In this document: piece after piece, positions 48,835-58,104 of the stretch | How positions within the stretch are numbered: position 1 is the stretch's first letter | How the letters are laid out: each line of letters opens with the position of its first letter | From: Sphingobium sp. BYY-5 | GTDB lineage: Bacteria > Pseudomonadota > Alphaproteobacteria > Sphingomonadales > Sphingomonadaceae | Length of the DNA: 64,000 nucleotides | NCBI RefSeq assembly: GCF_022758885.1 | Contig: NZ_JALEBH010000002.1 | Coordinates: 783,501-847,500 of the forward strand | Reading direction: 5' to 3' | The notes under the pieces: model-generated | Told to the model about the DNA's origin: nothing | The model's input: the letters and a program-made list of their open reading frames with translations, nothing else | Databases searched by the model: none | Position numbers and translations under genes: made by a program

Positions 48835-50346
48835 ATGCTTATGAATAGTGATCATCTGCGGGATATTGTCATCCTGGGTGGCGGTGCGGCGGGATGGATA
48901 GCGGCCGCGCTGCTGGCCAAAAAGATCGATCGTCATCAAACGCGCATCACTCTGGTTGAATCGGAGGAGATCGGTATCATCGGTGTCGGGGAGGCGACGA
49001 TCCCGCTGCTGGCGCAGTGCAATACTATGCTCGGCATCGATGAATTCGATTTCATCCGCGGAACCCAGGGCACGTTCAAGCTGGGCATTGAATTCTGCGA
49101 CTGGGGAGTCGCCGGAAACCGACATTTCCACGCATTCAGCGACTATGGCCACACCGTTGAAGGCCTGTCGACCCACCATTATTGGCTAAGAATGCGGCAG
49201 TCGGGCGACGACCGTCCGATCGATGACTATTCATTTGCCTACGCAGTCGCGAAAAACAACAATTTTGCTCCGACCGATCCGAATAATCAACGTTATCACC
49301 ATGCCTATCATTTTGATGCCGGACTATACGCCCGCTATCTGCGTGGCGTTGCAATCGAACTGGGCGTGCAACGTATCGAAGGCAAGATGACACACTTCGA
49401 TCTGGATGGAGATTCCGGCAATATTACCGCCATTCATCTTGCCGATGGTCAAATGGTTTCCGGCGATTTCTTCCTGGATTGCACTGGTTTCGCGTCCGCA
49501 TTGCTGGGAAAGGCGTTGGGCACGCCTTTTGTTGACTGGTCGCATTGGTTGCTGTGCAACAGCGCCCTAGCGGTACCATCGAAACGCACCGGGGTGCCCA
49601 TGCCGTTCACCCGATCCACTGCGCACGCGGGGGGCTGGAGATGGACAATCCCGCTGCAACATCGCAGCGGCAATGGCATGGTCTATAATTCGGATTTGTG
49701 GAGCGACGACGCTGCGCGCGAAGCCTTGCTGGGTAGTATCGACGGCGAGATGCTTGCCGAGCCGCGGCTGTTCCGCTTCACCTCTGGGCATCGCAAACAG
49801 TTCTGGAACCGCAATTGTGTTGGGATCGGTTTTGCCTCCAGTTTTCTCGAACCTTTGGAGTCGACCGGAATCCAGTTGATCGTCATGGGGGTTTTGAAGT
49901 TGTTTAAATACTTCCCCCAACGGATCATCGACCCGGTCCTGCGCGACGAATATAACCGGCTTGCAACACGCGAAATCGAACGCATCCGTGACTTCATCAT
50001 CGCGCACTATTACCTGTCGTGCCGTCCCGAATCATTGTGGGCGGCTTGCCGCGACACAAAGATACCTGACAGCCTTCGGCATAAACTTGATGTCTGGAAT
50101 GCCAGCGGGCAGATCGCGCTGGAAGATTCCGAATCCTATATGGAGCCGAGTTGGATCGCCATTCTGTTGGGCAACGGTGCTGTTCCAGAGCGCTACGCCG
50201 TGTCGGCTGATTTTTATCCGCTGGAGCAGATCCGCACAGGTATGAAATTGCGTCGCGAAGAGATCAAGCGTTCGGCGCAGGTAGTCACTTCGCATCAAGA
50301 TTTCATCGATCGCCACTGCAAGGCCCCTCAAGCAGCGCTCGTATGA
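48835..50346 (+). CDS. Flavin-dependent (tryptophan-type) halogenase
   Basis: 503 residues. The FAD-binding GGGAAGW lies near residue 15, the catalytic Lys82 in GTFKLGIEF, the family signature WRWTIP at 268-273, and FASSFLEPLESTG later. All key residues of FADH2-dependent halogenases are present. A partner flavin reductase is not in the window. Halogenases of this type recur beside TBDRs in sphingomonads, caulobacters and xanthomonads without a known product; here it sits between a glycan receptor and glycoside hydrolases. No other secondary-metabolite genes are present, so its role in the locus is open. ATG 48841 is an alternative start. Confidence 0.9.
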   Translation: MLMNSDHLRDIVILGGGAAGWIAAALLAKKIDRHQTRITLVESEEIGIIGVGEATIPLLAQCNTMLGIDEFDFIRGTQGTFKLGIEFCDWGVAGNRHFHAFSDYGHTVEGLSTHHYWLRMRQSGDDRPIDDYSFAYAVAKNNNFAPTDPNNQRYHHAYHFDAGLYARYLRGVAIELGVQRIEGKMTHFDLDGDSGNITAIHLADGQMVSGDFFLDCTGFASALLGKALGTPFVDWSHWLLCNSALAVPSKRTGVPMPFTRSTAHAGGWRWTIPLQHRSGNGMVYNSDLWSDDAAREALLGSIDGEMLAEPRLFRFTSGHRKQFWNRNCVGIGFASSFLEPLESTGIQLIVMGVLKLFKYFPQRIIDPVLRDEYNRLATREIERIRDFIIAHYYLSCRPESLWAACRDTKIPDSLRHKLDVWNASGQIALEDSESYMEPSWIAILLGNGAVPERYAVSADFYPLEQIRTGMKLRREEIKRSAQVVTSHQDFIDRHCKAPQAALV

Positions 50347-50851
50347 TATGGAATCCGGGGGATCCTTAGATTCGCGGTTCGGCCTGCCCGAAATCGTCCC
50401 ATCCGCGATAGCCGGATGGGCTAGGCGCTGCGTAGCCGATCCGTTATGCCATCAAATTACCGTTCCACGCCTGCATTTTCCCTTCCGTAACATTTTTGCC
50501 TCGACACTGCTTCGCCGCAATTGCTCCGACAATATTGCCAGATATGAGTCGCAGCGGATCGCGCTTTCGCCAATCGCACGCCTGAGCTGCGTCGCCGTAT
50601 CGCGGACGCAAAAGGTGCGGCTGCAAGGTTCGTAACAAAAGGGACGGGAGGATATCGATTGGAACATGCCTCAAGGATCGAGCCTGCGGTGCGCCAGCGA
50701 TAATGCTCACCAAACGCGATGCTGGGCGTATCGGCTTTGACTGCGTTCGGATCGACCTGCCGGCGCGCCCTCCCGCGCATCACGCGAGCGCCTTCGAGGT
50801 CACTTTCGCCTGAGGCGAGGACTATTGCTTCTCAAGACGGATCGGACACCG
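50347..50851. other. Intergenic / leader of the hydrolase operon
   Basis: No gene is supported. The stretch probably carries the promoter for the GH42-to-CE4 run. I looked for a LacI-type regulator on the minus strand because of a VRDTATQL-like string, but it does not extend. Confidence 0.45.
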
Positions 50852-52948
50852 ATGCTACGAATCGCAAACCGCGCCACCCGCCTATCGGCCTTGGCCATCG
50901 TGCTCGGCCTTTCCGTCGGTCTCACCCCGGCCACAATCGCGCGCCAGGCGGCTGCGCAGAGCGCGGCCGGACATCCCGAATGGCCCGGCGCAGGGGATAT
51001 CTTCGTCGGCACCTGCTATCAGCCGGTCGATCGTTCACCAGAACAGATCATGCAGGACATCGCGGTCATGAAAGCCGCGGGCTTCAACATGGTCCGCATG
51101 GGTGACCTTTCGTGGGATTCCTTCGAGCCCGAGGAAGGCCGCTTCACATTCGAATGGTTCGACGACGTAATCGCGCAGATGTACAAGGCGGGCATCCGCG
51201 TGGTCGTGGATATTCCGGGCCAGCCCGCGCCGATCTGGATGCACAAGCACTATCCCGGCGTGAATCTGGTCAATCAGGACGGCGTGCGGCTCAACGCGGC
51301 GACCCGCTATTGGGACAATGTCAGCGACCCGGATTACCGACGGCTGTTGCGGCGCCTCGCCGAGAAGATGATGCAGCGCTACGCGCACAATCCGGGCGTG
51401 ATCGCGCTCGGCTACAACAACGAAATCGGTAACGGCCAGATGTCCTATTCGGCGGCGGACCGGGGCCGGTTCGTCGAGTGGCTCAAAAGGAAATACGGCT
51501 CGATCGAGGCGCTCAATCGCGCCTGGGCGACACAGCGTTGGTCGCGCCGCATCAACAGTTGGGACCAGGTGGACCTACCCTATGTGCGCGGGCCGGGGCC
51601 GAACGAGCGCTATCTCGATCTGCGCCGCTATTGGTCCGACGATACGATCGGCGTTCTCAAGGAGTTGGAGGCGGTTCGCAAGCTCCATGCACCGAACCTG
51701 CCGGTCGCGTCCAATTTCTGGCCCACCGCCTGGACCAAGGGATTCGATTATCTGCGCTCCTGGGATGAAGTCTCGACTTATGGCGCTCAGGGCTTCTATC
51801 CCGGCGACCCGCTCGGCGCGGGATTCGAGGTGATGATGAACAAGGCGTCGCATTCGACGCCGGTCTGGTTCAACGAGTTCACCGCGGGCGGCGGCGGATT
51901 CTACGGCGAGCCCGGCCGCTCGCGCATGTGGGCCTATTTCGGCCTGCTATATTATTCGCAGACGTTTCTCGCCTGGACGTTCAATTCGCACCTCGGTGGT
52001 GAGGAGCAAGGCTTGTTCGGCCTGATCGACCATGACGACCGCCCGTCCTGGAAAGTCGATGAGTTCAAACAGATCGCGACCGAATTTCGCAAGCTCAGGA
52101 CTATGGGATTCCCCCGGTACCGCACGCCTGAGATCGCGATCCATTATTCCTTTGACACCAACTGGCTGACCAGTCCCCCAGACGGGGCGAATACCATAAA
52201 GGAATATTTCAAGGGCAGTTACGGCGAACATGTGAAGGCAGCCTTTGCCCCCTTCTTCCGCGACAATATCGATGCCGCCGTCATCGATATCGGTCACGAC
52301 CCGATCGACAAGTACAAGCTGGTTGTGCTGTCGAGCGCCTATTTGATGGACGAAGCCACGACGGCTGCGGTGCGTCGTTATATCGCGAATGGCGGGACCA
52401 TGATCATGACCGGCTATTCGGCCAAGGTCGATGCGACCGGAAAATGGTTCGACACGCCGCTCCCGGGACGACTGACCGATGTATTCGGGCTGCGGACCAA
52501 CGAATTCTATCGCTCCTGGCTTCCGCTCAAAATATCGTTTGAGGGCCGGGAACTGACCGGCACGGACAATTACTACGAGGTGCTCGAGCCCAGCACGGCG
52601 AAAACGCTGGCAACGTTCGAGAACACACCCGCCAAGAGCCCCGCAATCACGATCAACAAGTTCGGCAAGGGGCGCGCAATCTATCTTGCGACAGCCGCGC
52701 AAGCAGCGTTCATCGAGCCATTGGTTCGCTCACTCTATGACGAACTGGAGATCGAGCGCGGCCCTTCGACGCCTGACGGCGTAGTCGCCCGCGAGGTCGA
52801 TGGACGTACCCTCTACGTCAACACGCGAAATGCCCCCGCAACCGTGTACTTCTCCGGCACCAGAACCGGCATTCTGTCCGGCAAGAGCTACACGCAAAAG
52901 ATCGACCTGAAATCTTATGATGCCGAATTCCTGCAAGGCGCGAAATGA
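50852..52948 (+). CDS. GH42 beta-galactosidase / alpha-L-arabinopyranosidase, exported
   Basis: 698 residues from ATG 50852 (a TTG at 50825 is in frame). The signal peptide is RATRLSALAIVLGLSVGLTP up to about AAAQS. GH42 barrel: FVGTCYQPVDRSPEQIMQDI, MVRMGDLSWDSFEPEEGRF; acid/base Glu191 in GYNNEIGNG; nucleophile Glu342 in VWFNEFTAG; a trimer-type domain follows with VVLSSAYLMDEATTAAVRRY and GGTMIMTGYSAKVD. It removes terminal galactose or arabinopyranose from imported or surface-exposed oligosaccharides. The stop overlaps the next start as ATGA. Confidence 0.9.
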   Translation: MLRIANRATRLSALAIVLGLSVGLTPATIARQAAAQSAAGHPEWPGAGDIFVGTCYQPVDRSPEQIMQDIAVMKAAGFNMVRMGDLSWDSFEPEEGRFTFEWFDDVIAQMYKAGIRVVVDIPGQPAPIWMHKHYPGVNLVNQDGVRLNAATRYWDNVSDPDYRRLLRRLAEKMMQRYAHNPGVIALGYNNEIGNGQMSYSAADRGRFVEWLKRKYGSIEALNRAWATQRWSRRINSWDQVDLPYVRGPGPNERYLDLRRYWSDDTIGVLKELEAVRKLHAPNLPVASNFWPTAWTKGFDYLRSWDEVSTYGAQGFYPGDPLGAGFEVMMNKASHSTPVWFNEFTAGGGGFYGEPGRSRMWAYFGLLYYSQTFLAWTFNSHLGGEEQGLFGLIDHDDRPSWKVDEFKQIATEFRKLRTMGFPRYRTPEIAIHYSFDTNWLTSPPDGANTIKEYFKGSYGEHVKAAFAPFFRDNIDAAVIDIGHDPIDKYKLVVLSSAYLMDEATTAAVRRYIANGGTMIMTGYSAKVDATGKWFDTPLPGRLTDVFGLRTNEFYRSWLPLKISFEGRELTGTDNYYEVLEPSTAKTLATFENTPAKSPAITINKFGKGRAIYLATAAQAAFIEPLVRSLYDELEIERGPSTPDGVVAREVDGRTLYVNTRNAPATVYFSGTRTGILSGKSYTQKIDLKSYDAEFLQGAK

Positions 52949-54069
52949 AACGAATGAAACTGAGCAATGGGCGCCGGTTCGGCGCGATGCTGATGGCCAT
53001 TGCGGCATCCGGTGCCGTAGGATCGGGGGCTGCCGCACCAAGTGCCAGTCCACCTTCTCAACAGATCGGCTTTCGCTGGACATCGTCTGCCCCGCTAATC
53101 GTGCCCAGGCCGAATGCCGAGCGCCGTCTGGCGGCGTTCAAGGACCCGTCGATCGTCCATGCAAACGGCAAGATACATGTGTTCATGACGACCGCCGGCC
53201 CTCAGGGATGGGGGCTTGCCTACACAAGCTTCCGCACCTGGCGCGATGCGTCCGCCGCGCCGCTGACATTTCTCGACCGATCTCCCATCGGCCCGGGATA
53301 TCGTGCGGCGCCGCAGGTCTTCTATTTTGCGCCGCAGAAGCGGTGGTATATGATTTTCCAGGGCGGCGATCCGCTCTATTCGACGACCGCGATGATCGAC
53401 GATCCGCTGTCGTGGAGCGCGCCAAAGCCTTTCTTCTCGAGCGTTCCGGATGTCGTCAAAGGGGATGACGGCCGGGCCGTGTGGCTGGATTTCTGGGTGA
53501 TCTGCGACACCAGTCGATGCCACCTCTTCAATACCGGCGACAATGGACGGCTATATCGATCCGACACGAAGCTCGGTGATTTTCCGCAGGGCTTCGGGAA
53601 TACGCAGGTCGTGCTAGACGACACGCGCGACCGCTTGTTCGAAGCGAGCATGACCTACAAGGTCGCGGGTTCCGGCACCTATGTCACCATGGTGGAGGCG
53701 ATTGGGCCGAAGGGACGCTACTTCCGATCCTGGACCAGCGACCGGCTGGATGGGCGCTGGACGCCGCTGGCTGACAGCCTGGCGGCGCCGTTCGCGGGTT
53801 CCGGTAACGTCAGCTATCGGGGGAAGCGCTGGACGCTCGACGTTTCTCATGGAGAGCTGTTACGCGCGGGCAACGACCAGACCCTCACCATCGATCCCTG
53901 CAAGCCCCTGCAGTTCCTTTATCAAGGAGTCGATCCGCATGCGGATACGGCGGACTATCTCAATCTTCCCTATCGACTTGGCCTGCTTACCGCCACGACG
54001 CGCAATCCGATTTCGACCATGTGCCGGTCGGGCGCAGGCCAGCCGACGGGGCGTAACGACAGCCGATGA
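52945..54069 (+). CDS. GH62 alpha-L-arabinofuranosidase, exported
   Basis: 374 residues. A short signal peptide (to about residue 33) precedes a complete GH62 five-bladed propeller: AFKDPSIVHANGKIHVFMTT (general base Asp67), GPGYRAAPQVFYFAPQKRWY, WLDFWVICDTSRCHLFNTGD (pKa-modulating Asp), DRLFEASMTYKV (general acid Glu233), RYFRSWTSDRLDGRWTPLAD and WTLDVSHGELLRAGNDQT. GH62 enzymes remove arabinofuranose side chains from arabinoxylan or arabinan. Translation is coupled to GH42 by ATGA. GH62 is much commoner in actinobacteria and fungi than in alphaproteobacteria. Confidence 0.92.
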   Translation: MKRMKLSNGRRFGAMLMAIAASGAVGSGAAAPSASPPSQQIGFRWTSSAPLIVPRPNAERRLAAFKDPSIVHANGKIHVFMTTAGPQGWGLAYTSFRTWRDASAAPLTFLDRSPIGPGYRAAPQVFYFAPQKRWYMIFQGGDPLYSTTAMIDDPLSWSAPKPFFSSVPDVVKGDDGRAVWLDFWVICDTSRCHLFNTGDNGRLYRSDTKLGDFPQGFGNTQVVLDDTRDRLFEASMTYKVAGSGTYVTMVEAIGPKGRYFRSWTSDRLDGRWTPLADSLAAPFAGSGNVSYRGKRWTLDVSHGELLRAGNDQTLTIDPCKPLQFLYQGVDPHADTADYLNLPYRLGLLTATTRNPISTMCRSGAGQPTGRNDSR

Positions 54070-54212
54070 GAATGGTGATGGCTTCGGTCATCCTGCTCCG
54101 ATCAGGAACAGGGTTCTTCGGGCTTTGCGAAGTGTGGACAACGTTGTCCGGGCATGCACGCGCCGTCCGTGAGGATGAGCGGCGCTAGAATAGAGAAGAT
54201 TGAGAGAAATAT

Positions 54213-55463
54213 ATGAGAATTGCCAGACGCCAGATCCTCGCCTCGACGGTCGCGCTCGTCGCTGCGGGCTATTCGGGAGGCGGGACGGGTTCTGTTGTGA
54301 TGGCGTCCTCTTCACCCTCGCCCACGCCTTCTCCGACACCCGCGCCGTCGCCTACGCCGACACCGGCCGGCCTCTATCCCAGCTACAACACCAATCCGAT
54401 CGCGGCGGACGCTGCGGGCATGTCCAGCACGGCGGGAGATATCGCCGCCAAGATCAGGCTGGGCCTGAACATCGGCAACACGCTCGAGGCCATCGGCGGG
54501 GAAACCGCCTGGGGCAATCCGCAGATAACCCAGGCGATGATCGACACCGCCAAGGCATCCGGTTTCGACGCGATCCGCCTGCCGTGCGCGTGGGACCAAT
54601 ATTCGGATAGCTCAACGGCCAAGATCAGCGGCACCTGGTTGAACCGCATCAAGGAGGTGGTGCAATATTGCATCAACGCGAACATGCACGTCCTCCTCAA
54701 CATCCACTGGGACGGCGGCTGGCTGGAAAACAACGTCACTCTCGCCAAGAAGGATGCCGTTATCGCCAAGCAACGGGCCTTCTGGGAACAGATCGCCACG
54801 CACCTGCGCGATTTCGACGAGCGCCTGATTTTCGCAGGCGCCAACGAACCGAATTGCGACACGGCAGAGCAGATGGAGGTTCTCTACGCTTATTACCAGA
54901 CCTTCATCGATGCGGTCCGCGCGACCGGCGGGAGGAACGCATACCGCGTGCTGGTGCTGCCTCTGCCGAACGTGAATGTCGACCTGTCCAAGACGCTTTG
55001 GACCCGCATGCCCGTCGATACGCTCGCCAATCGCCTGATGGTGGAGCCGCATTTCTATAGCCCTCCCAATTTCTGCATCCTGAGCGAGGACGCGAGTTGG
55101 GGGAAAATGTTCTACTATTGGGGGAAGGACTATCACTCGACGATCGAGCCGGACCGCAACGCCACCTGGGGCGAGGAGGAAATGGTCGACGCACATATGC
55201 AGCTGGCGAACCAGTTGTTCGTGAGCAAGGGCATTCCGGTGCTGCTCGGCGAATATGGCGCGCCCCGGCGCACGACCCCGCGCGACCTTGACCTGCACCT
55301 GGCCTCTCGCGCGCACTGGATGAAATATGTGACGCAAAAGGCGCTGGCGAACGGCATCCTCCCGTTCCTGTGGGACACGGGCGACCTCATCGACCGGCGG
55401 ACTTATGCGATCAAGGACCAGCAAGGCCTCGATGCGCTGCTCGAAGGCGCAGGGAAGAAATAG
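54213..55463 (+). CDS. GH5 endo-glycanase with proline-rich linker, exported
   Basis: 416 residues. An N-terminal signal region (MRIARRQILASTVALVAAG) is followed by a Ser-Pro-Thr linker (about residues 33-52), then the GH5 barrel: LGLNIGNTLEAIGGETAWGN, FDAIRLPCAWDQY, LLNIHWDGGW, acid/base Glu212 in FAGANEPNC, nucleophile Glu347 in VLLGEYGAPRR. GNTLEA plus these motifs points to the cellulase/xyloglucanase side of GH5. The signal region looks like a lipoprotein signal in which the lipobox Cys is Tyr20 (AAGYSGGG), so lipid anchoring should fail. It is probably the enzyme that cuts the polymer into oligomers for the receptor. Confidence 0.9.
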   Translation: MRIARRQILASTVALVAAGYSGGGTGSVVMASSSPSPTPSPTPAPSPTPTPAGLYPSYNTNPIAADAAGMSSTAGDIAAKIRLGLNIGNTLEAIGGETAWGNPQITQAMIDTAKASGFDAIRLPCAWDQYSDSSTAKISGTWLNRIKEVVQYCINANMHVLLNIHWDGGWLENNVTLAKKDAVIAKQRAFWEQIATHLRDFDERLIFAGANEPNCDTAEQMEVLYAYYQTFIDAVRATGGRNAYRVLVLPLPNVNVDLSKTLWTRMPVDTLANRLMVEPHFYSPPNFCILSEDASWGKMFYYWGKDYHSTIEPDRNATWGEEEMVDAHMQLANQLFVSKGIPVLLGEYGAPRRTTPRDLDLHLASRAHWMKYVTQKALANGILPFLWDTGDLIDRRTYAIKDQQGLDALLEGAGKK

Positions 55464-55524
55464 AAGAAACATCGATGTTCTGGAGAAACGTGTTCCGGCG
55501 CGTGTGTGGCAGGGAGACATTTGC

Positions 55525-56517
55525 GTGAGCCTTTCACGACGCGATCTTGTGCGATCCTCGCTGGCCTTGGCGGGGGTTTCGGCGGCCGGTGCGGCTGCGG
55601 TGCCCGGGGCGCTGGCCGGATCGGGTCCGGCGGCGGGCAGCGGCGAGGTCATCGACCTGTGGCCCCGCCCGCCAGCCGGCGCCCTGCATCCGGGTATGGC
55701 CGAGCTTGTCGAGCAATCCTCGTCCGACCCGGCCTATAGCAGCCGGCGCATAAGGGGGATCGCCCGGCCGCGCATGGCCGTTTTCCCCGCGGCCCAGCCC
55801 AATGGTTCGGCCATGCTGATCATCCCGGGTGGCAGCTTCGCCTGGAATTATTTCGAGCATGAGGGCCATTACATCGCCGACGTCCTGAACCGTGCAGGCA
55901 TCACTTGTTTCGTCCTGTTCTATCGCCTGGCCCAGGACGGATGGAGCGATCCGGCGAAAGTCGGTCCCGCCGATGCCCAGCGCGCCATGCGTGCCATCCG
56001 CGCCAATGCCGCGCGCTTGGGACTCGATTCAGCGCGGATCGGGGTAATGGGCTTCAGCGCGGGCGGGTTCCTGACGGCGACGCTCGCCACACGGCATGCG
56101 ACGCCCTTTTACGCGCCCGTCGATGCGACCGACCGACTCAGTGCCCGGCCGCTGCTGACGGCGCCGATCTATGCGGTGCAGAGCGTCGATCCCGCCTATG
56201 CCTATGGCGGCGTCGCGCCGTCGCTGTTCGGCCGCCAGCCGGCGGCCGAACAGATCCGCGAATGGTCGCCCGATCTCAACGTCACGGCGGCGGCGGTCCC
56301 GACGTTCCTGGTGCATGCCGAGGACGATGGAGCGGTGCCCGTGGCCAATACGGTGCGACTGCGCGACGCCATGGTCGCGGCGGGGATCACGGTGGAGACC
56401 CACCTGTTCGCCCATGGCGGCCATGGCTTCGGCATTCGCGGCCAGCCGGGCGTTTCCGACGGCCCCTGGCTGCCGCTCTTCCTCAACTTCGCGCGTGAGC
56501 AGAAACTGTTCGGTTAG
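55525..56517 (+). CDS. Exported alpha/beta hydrolase, acetylesterase-like
   Basis: 330 residues from GTG 55525, which has AGGGAG 8 bp upstream; the frame is open into the GH5 gene but that extension is not credible. VSLSRRDLVRSSLALAGVSA is a twin-arginine signal. The fold shows the nucleophile elbow GFSAGG with Ser178, Asp267 or Asp268 in VHAEDDGAVP, His300 in AHGGHGF, and the oxyanion-type IIPGGSFAWNY. It matches BD-FAE-like/acetyl xylan esterase relatives that de-acetylate hemicellulose. The short gap to GH5 and GH27 supports co-transcription. Confidence 0.85.
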   Translation: MSLSRRDLVRSSLALAGVSAAGAAAVPGALAGSGPAAGSGEVIDLWPRPPAGALHPGMAELVEQSSSDPAYSSRRIRGIARPRMAVFPAAQPNGSAMLIIPGGSFAWNYFEHEGHYIADVLNRAGITCFVLFYRLAQDGWSDPAKVGPADAQRAMRAIRANAARLGLDSARIGVMGFSAGGFLTATLATRHATPFYAPVDATDRLSARPLLTAPIYAVQSVDPAYAYGGVAPSLFGRQPAAEQIREWSPDLNVTAAAVPTFLVHAEDDGAVPVANTVRLRDAMVAAGITVETHLFAHGGHGFGIRGQPGVSDGPWLPLFLNFAREQKLFG

Positions 56518-56590
56518 CAACTGATCGATCCAACATAACCAAGCATCGCATCATGTTCCAAAATGACGCGAGCTATTCAGAAAGCCATCC

Positions 56591-57814
56591 ATGACCAAGA
56601 AAATCGCCCTTAATATGCTCGCTGTGGCGTTGCTGCTCAATGGAGCCGCACCAGCCATCGCACAGGATGCGGATCCCAATACGCTCGCGCCGTCGAAGGC
56701 CCCGGAGCGAACTGCGAATGGCCTTGCCCTGACTCCGCCGATGGGGTGGAACAGCTGGAACAAGTTCGCATGCAATGTGAACGAGAAGATTATCCGCGCT
56801 ACGGCGGATGCGATGGCCTCCAACGGGATGAAGGCAGCGGGTTATCAATATATCGTCATCGACGATTGCTGGCATGGGCAGCGGGATGAAAACGGGTTCA
56901 TAGCCGCGGACCCTGCCAGGTTCCCCTCGGGAATCAAGGCGCTGGCGGATTATATCCATTCAAAGGGGTTGAAGTTCGGCATCTATTCCGACGCCGGGCG
57001 CAAGACTTGCGGGGACCGGCCGGGCAGCCAGGGTCACGAATATCATGATGCCCTGACCTATGCCCGTTGGGGCGTCGACTATCTCAAATATGACTGGTGC
57101 AATACCGGCACGCGCAATGCCGAGGAGGCATATACGCTCATGGCCGACGCGCTGCGCGCGACCGGCCGCGACATCGTGTTCTCGCTTTGCGAATGGGGCA
57201 ACAGCCGGCCGTGGCTATGGGGACAGAAGATCGGCAATCTGTGGCGAACCACGGGAGATATCACCGACAAGTGGGAAGGGAAGTACGGCTACAGTTGGGG
57301 GGTGCTCAACATCCTCGACATGAACGAGCCGCTATGGCCATTTGCGGGACCGGGCCACTGGAACGATCCCGACATGCTTGAAGTCGGCAACGGCGGAATG
57401 ACGACCACGCAATACCGCTCTCACTTTTCGCTCTGGGCCATCATGGCCGCACCGCTTATCGCCGGCAATGACATTGCCAACATGGATGCGGCCACCAGGG
57501 AGATACTTCTCAACCGCGAGGTGATTGCCGTGAATCAGGATGCGCTGGGCATTCAGGGCCGGCGCATCAGCCGTGAGGGCAATCGGGAGGTGTGGGTGAA
57601 GCCGCTGTCCGGCGGCGGGCGTGCCGTGATATTGTTCAATCGGGGCGAGAGCTCTGAGCCAATATCCGTGGGGTGGGAGGAACTTGGCTATCCCGCGACG
57701 CTCAAGGCGAGCATTCGCGATCTTTGGGCGCACAGAGACCTGAAGCCTGTGGCTGGTCGCTACGCCGCAACGGTTCCGAGTCATGGCGTCGTCATGTTGA
57801 AGGTGCAGCCATGA
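56591..57814 (+). CDS. GH27 alpha-galactosidase / beta-L-arabinopyranosidase, exported
   Basis: 407 residues. The signal peptide ends PAIAQ. GH27 blocks: LTPPMGWNSWNKFACNVNEK, YIVIDDCWHGQRDENGF, GLKFGIYSDAGRKTCGDRPG; nucleophile Asp168 in YLKYDWCN; acid/base Asp223 in RTTGDITDKW; GHWNDPDMLEVGNGG. A C-terminal beta domain ends the protein. It removes terminal alpha-galactose (or beta-L-arabinopyranose) side groups. Length and motifs are complete. Confidence 0.93.
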   Translation: MTKKIALNMLAVALLLNGAAPAIAQDADPNTLAPSKAPERTANGLALTPPMGWNSWNKFACNVNEKIIRATADAMASNGMKAAGYQYIVIDDCWHGQRDENGFIAADPARFPSGIKALADYIHSKGLKFGIYSDAGRKTCGDRPGSQGHEYHDALTYARWGVDYLKYDWCNTGTRNAEEAYTLMADALRATGRDIVFSLCEWGNSRPWLWGQKIGNLWRTTGDITDKWEGKYGYSWGVLNILDMNEPLWPFAGPGHWNDPDMLEVGNGGMTTTQYRSHFSLWAIMAAPLIAGNDIANMDAATREILLNREVIAVNQDALGIQGRRISREGNREVWVKPLSGGGRAVILFNRGESSEPISVGWEELGYPATLKASIRDLWAHRDLKPVAGRYAATVPSHGVVMLKVQP

Positions 57815-57951
57815 ACGGCCATTTCCAGGCCGTCGCGTTGTCGTCGAACGGTTTCGCATATGCGCGGCTACGCGAAGGCGTGCAGTTGCGTGGTCACCTC
57901 GTCAATGCGCGTCCGCTTGTCCCTCGCGCCATCGGGGGGGGGCCGGCTTGA
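57811..57951 (+). CDS. Possible small ORF coupled to GH27 (46 aa), unrecognised
   Basis: An ATGA overlap with the GH27 stop opens a 46-codon frame (MNGHFQAVALSSNGFAYARL...) ending TGA at 57951. No family is recognised. It may be the truncated front of a lost operon gene, or chance. Confidence 0.25.
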   Translation: MNGHFQAVALSSNGFAYARLREGVQLRGHLVNARPLVPRAIGGGPA

Positions 57952-58104
57952 AGATCAGGCGTGTCCCGCCAGACTGAGAACCGGTACGGAGTTGGCGAGC
58001 CGGAAGCGGACTTTCGTTCGGGCGCAGCCCCCATTGCCATAGTTTCGTGCACGAATTGGGTAGCGCTACTATAATCGCGTGAAGGGTGGGGAAGGACGAC
58101 ACGA

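Noticed and set aside
50457..50783. Possible LacI-type regulator on the minus strand
   Set aside because: Only a few residues resemble the helix-turn-helix and nothing extends in any frame.
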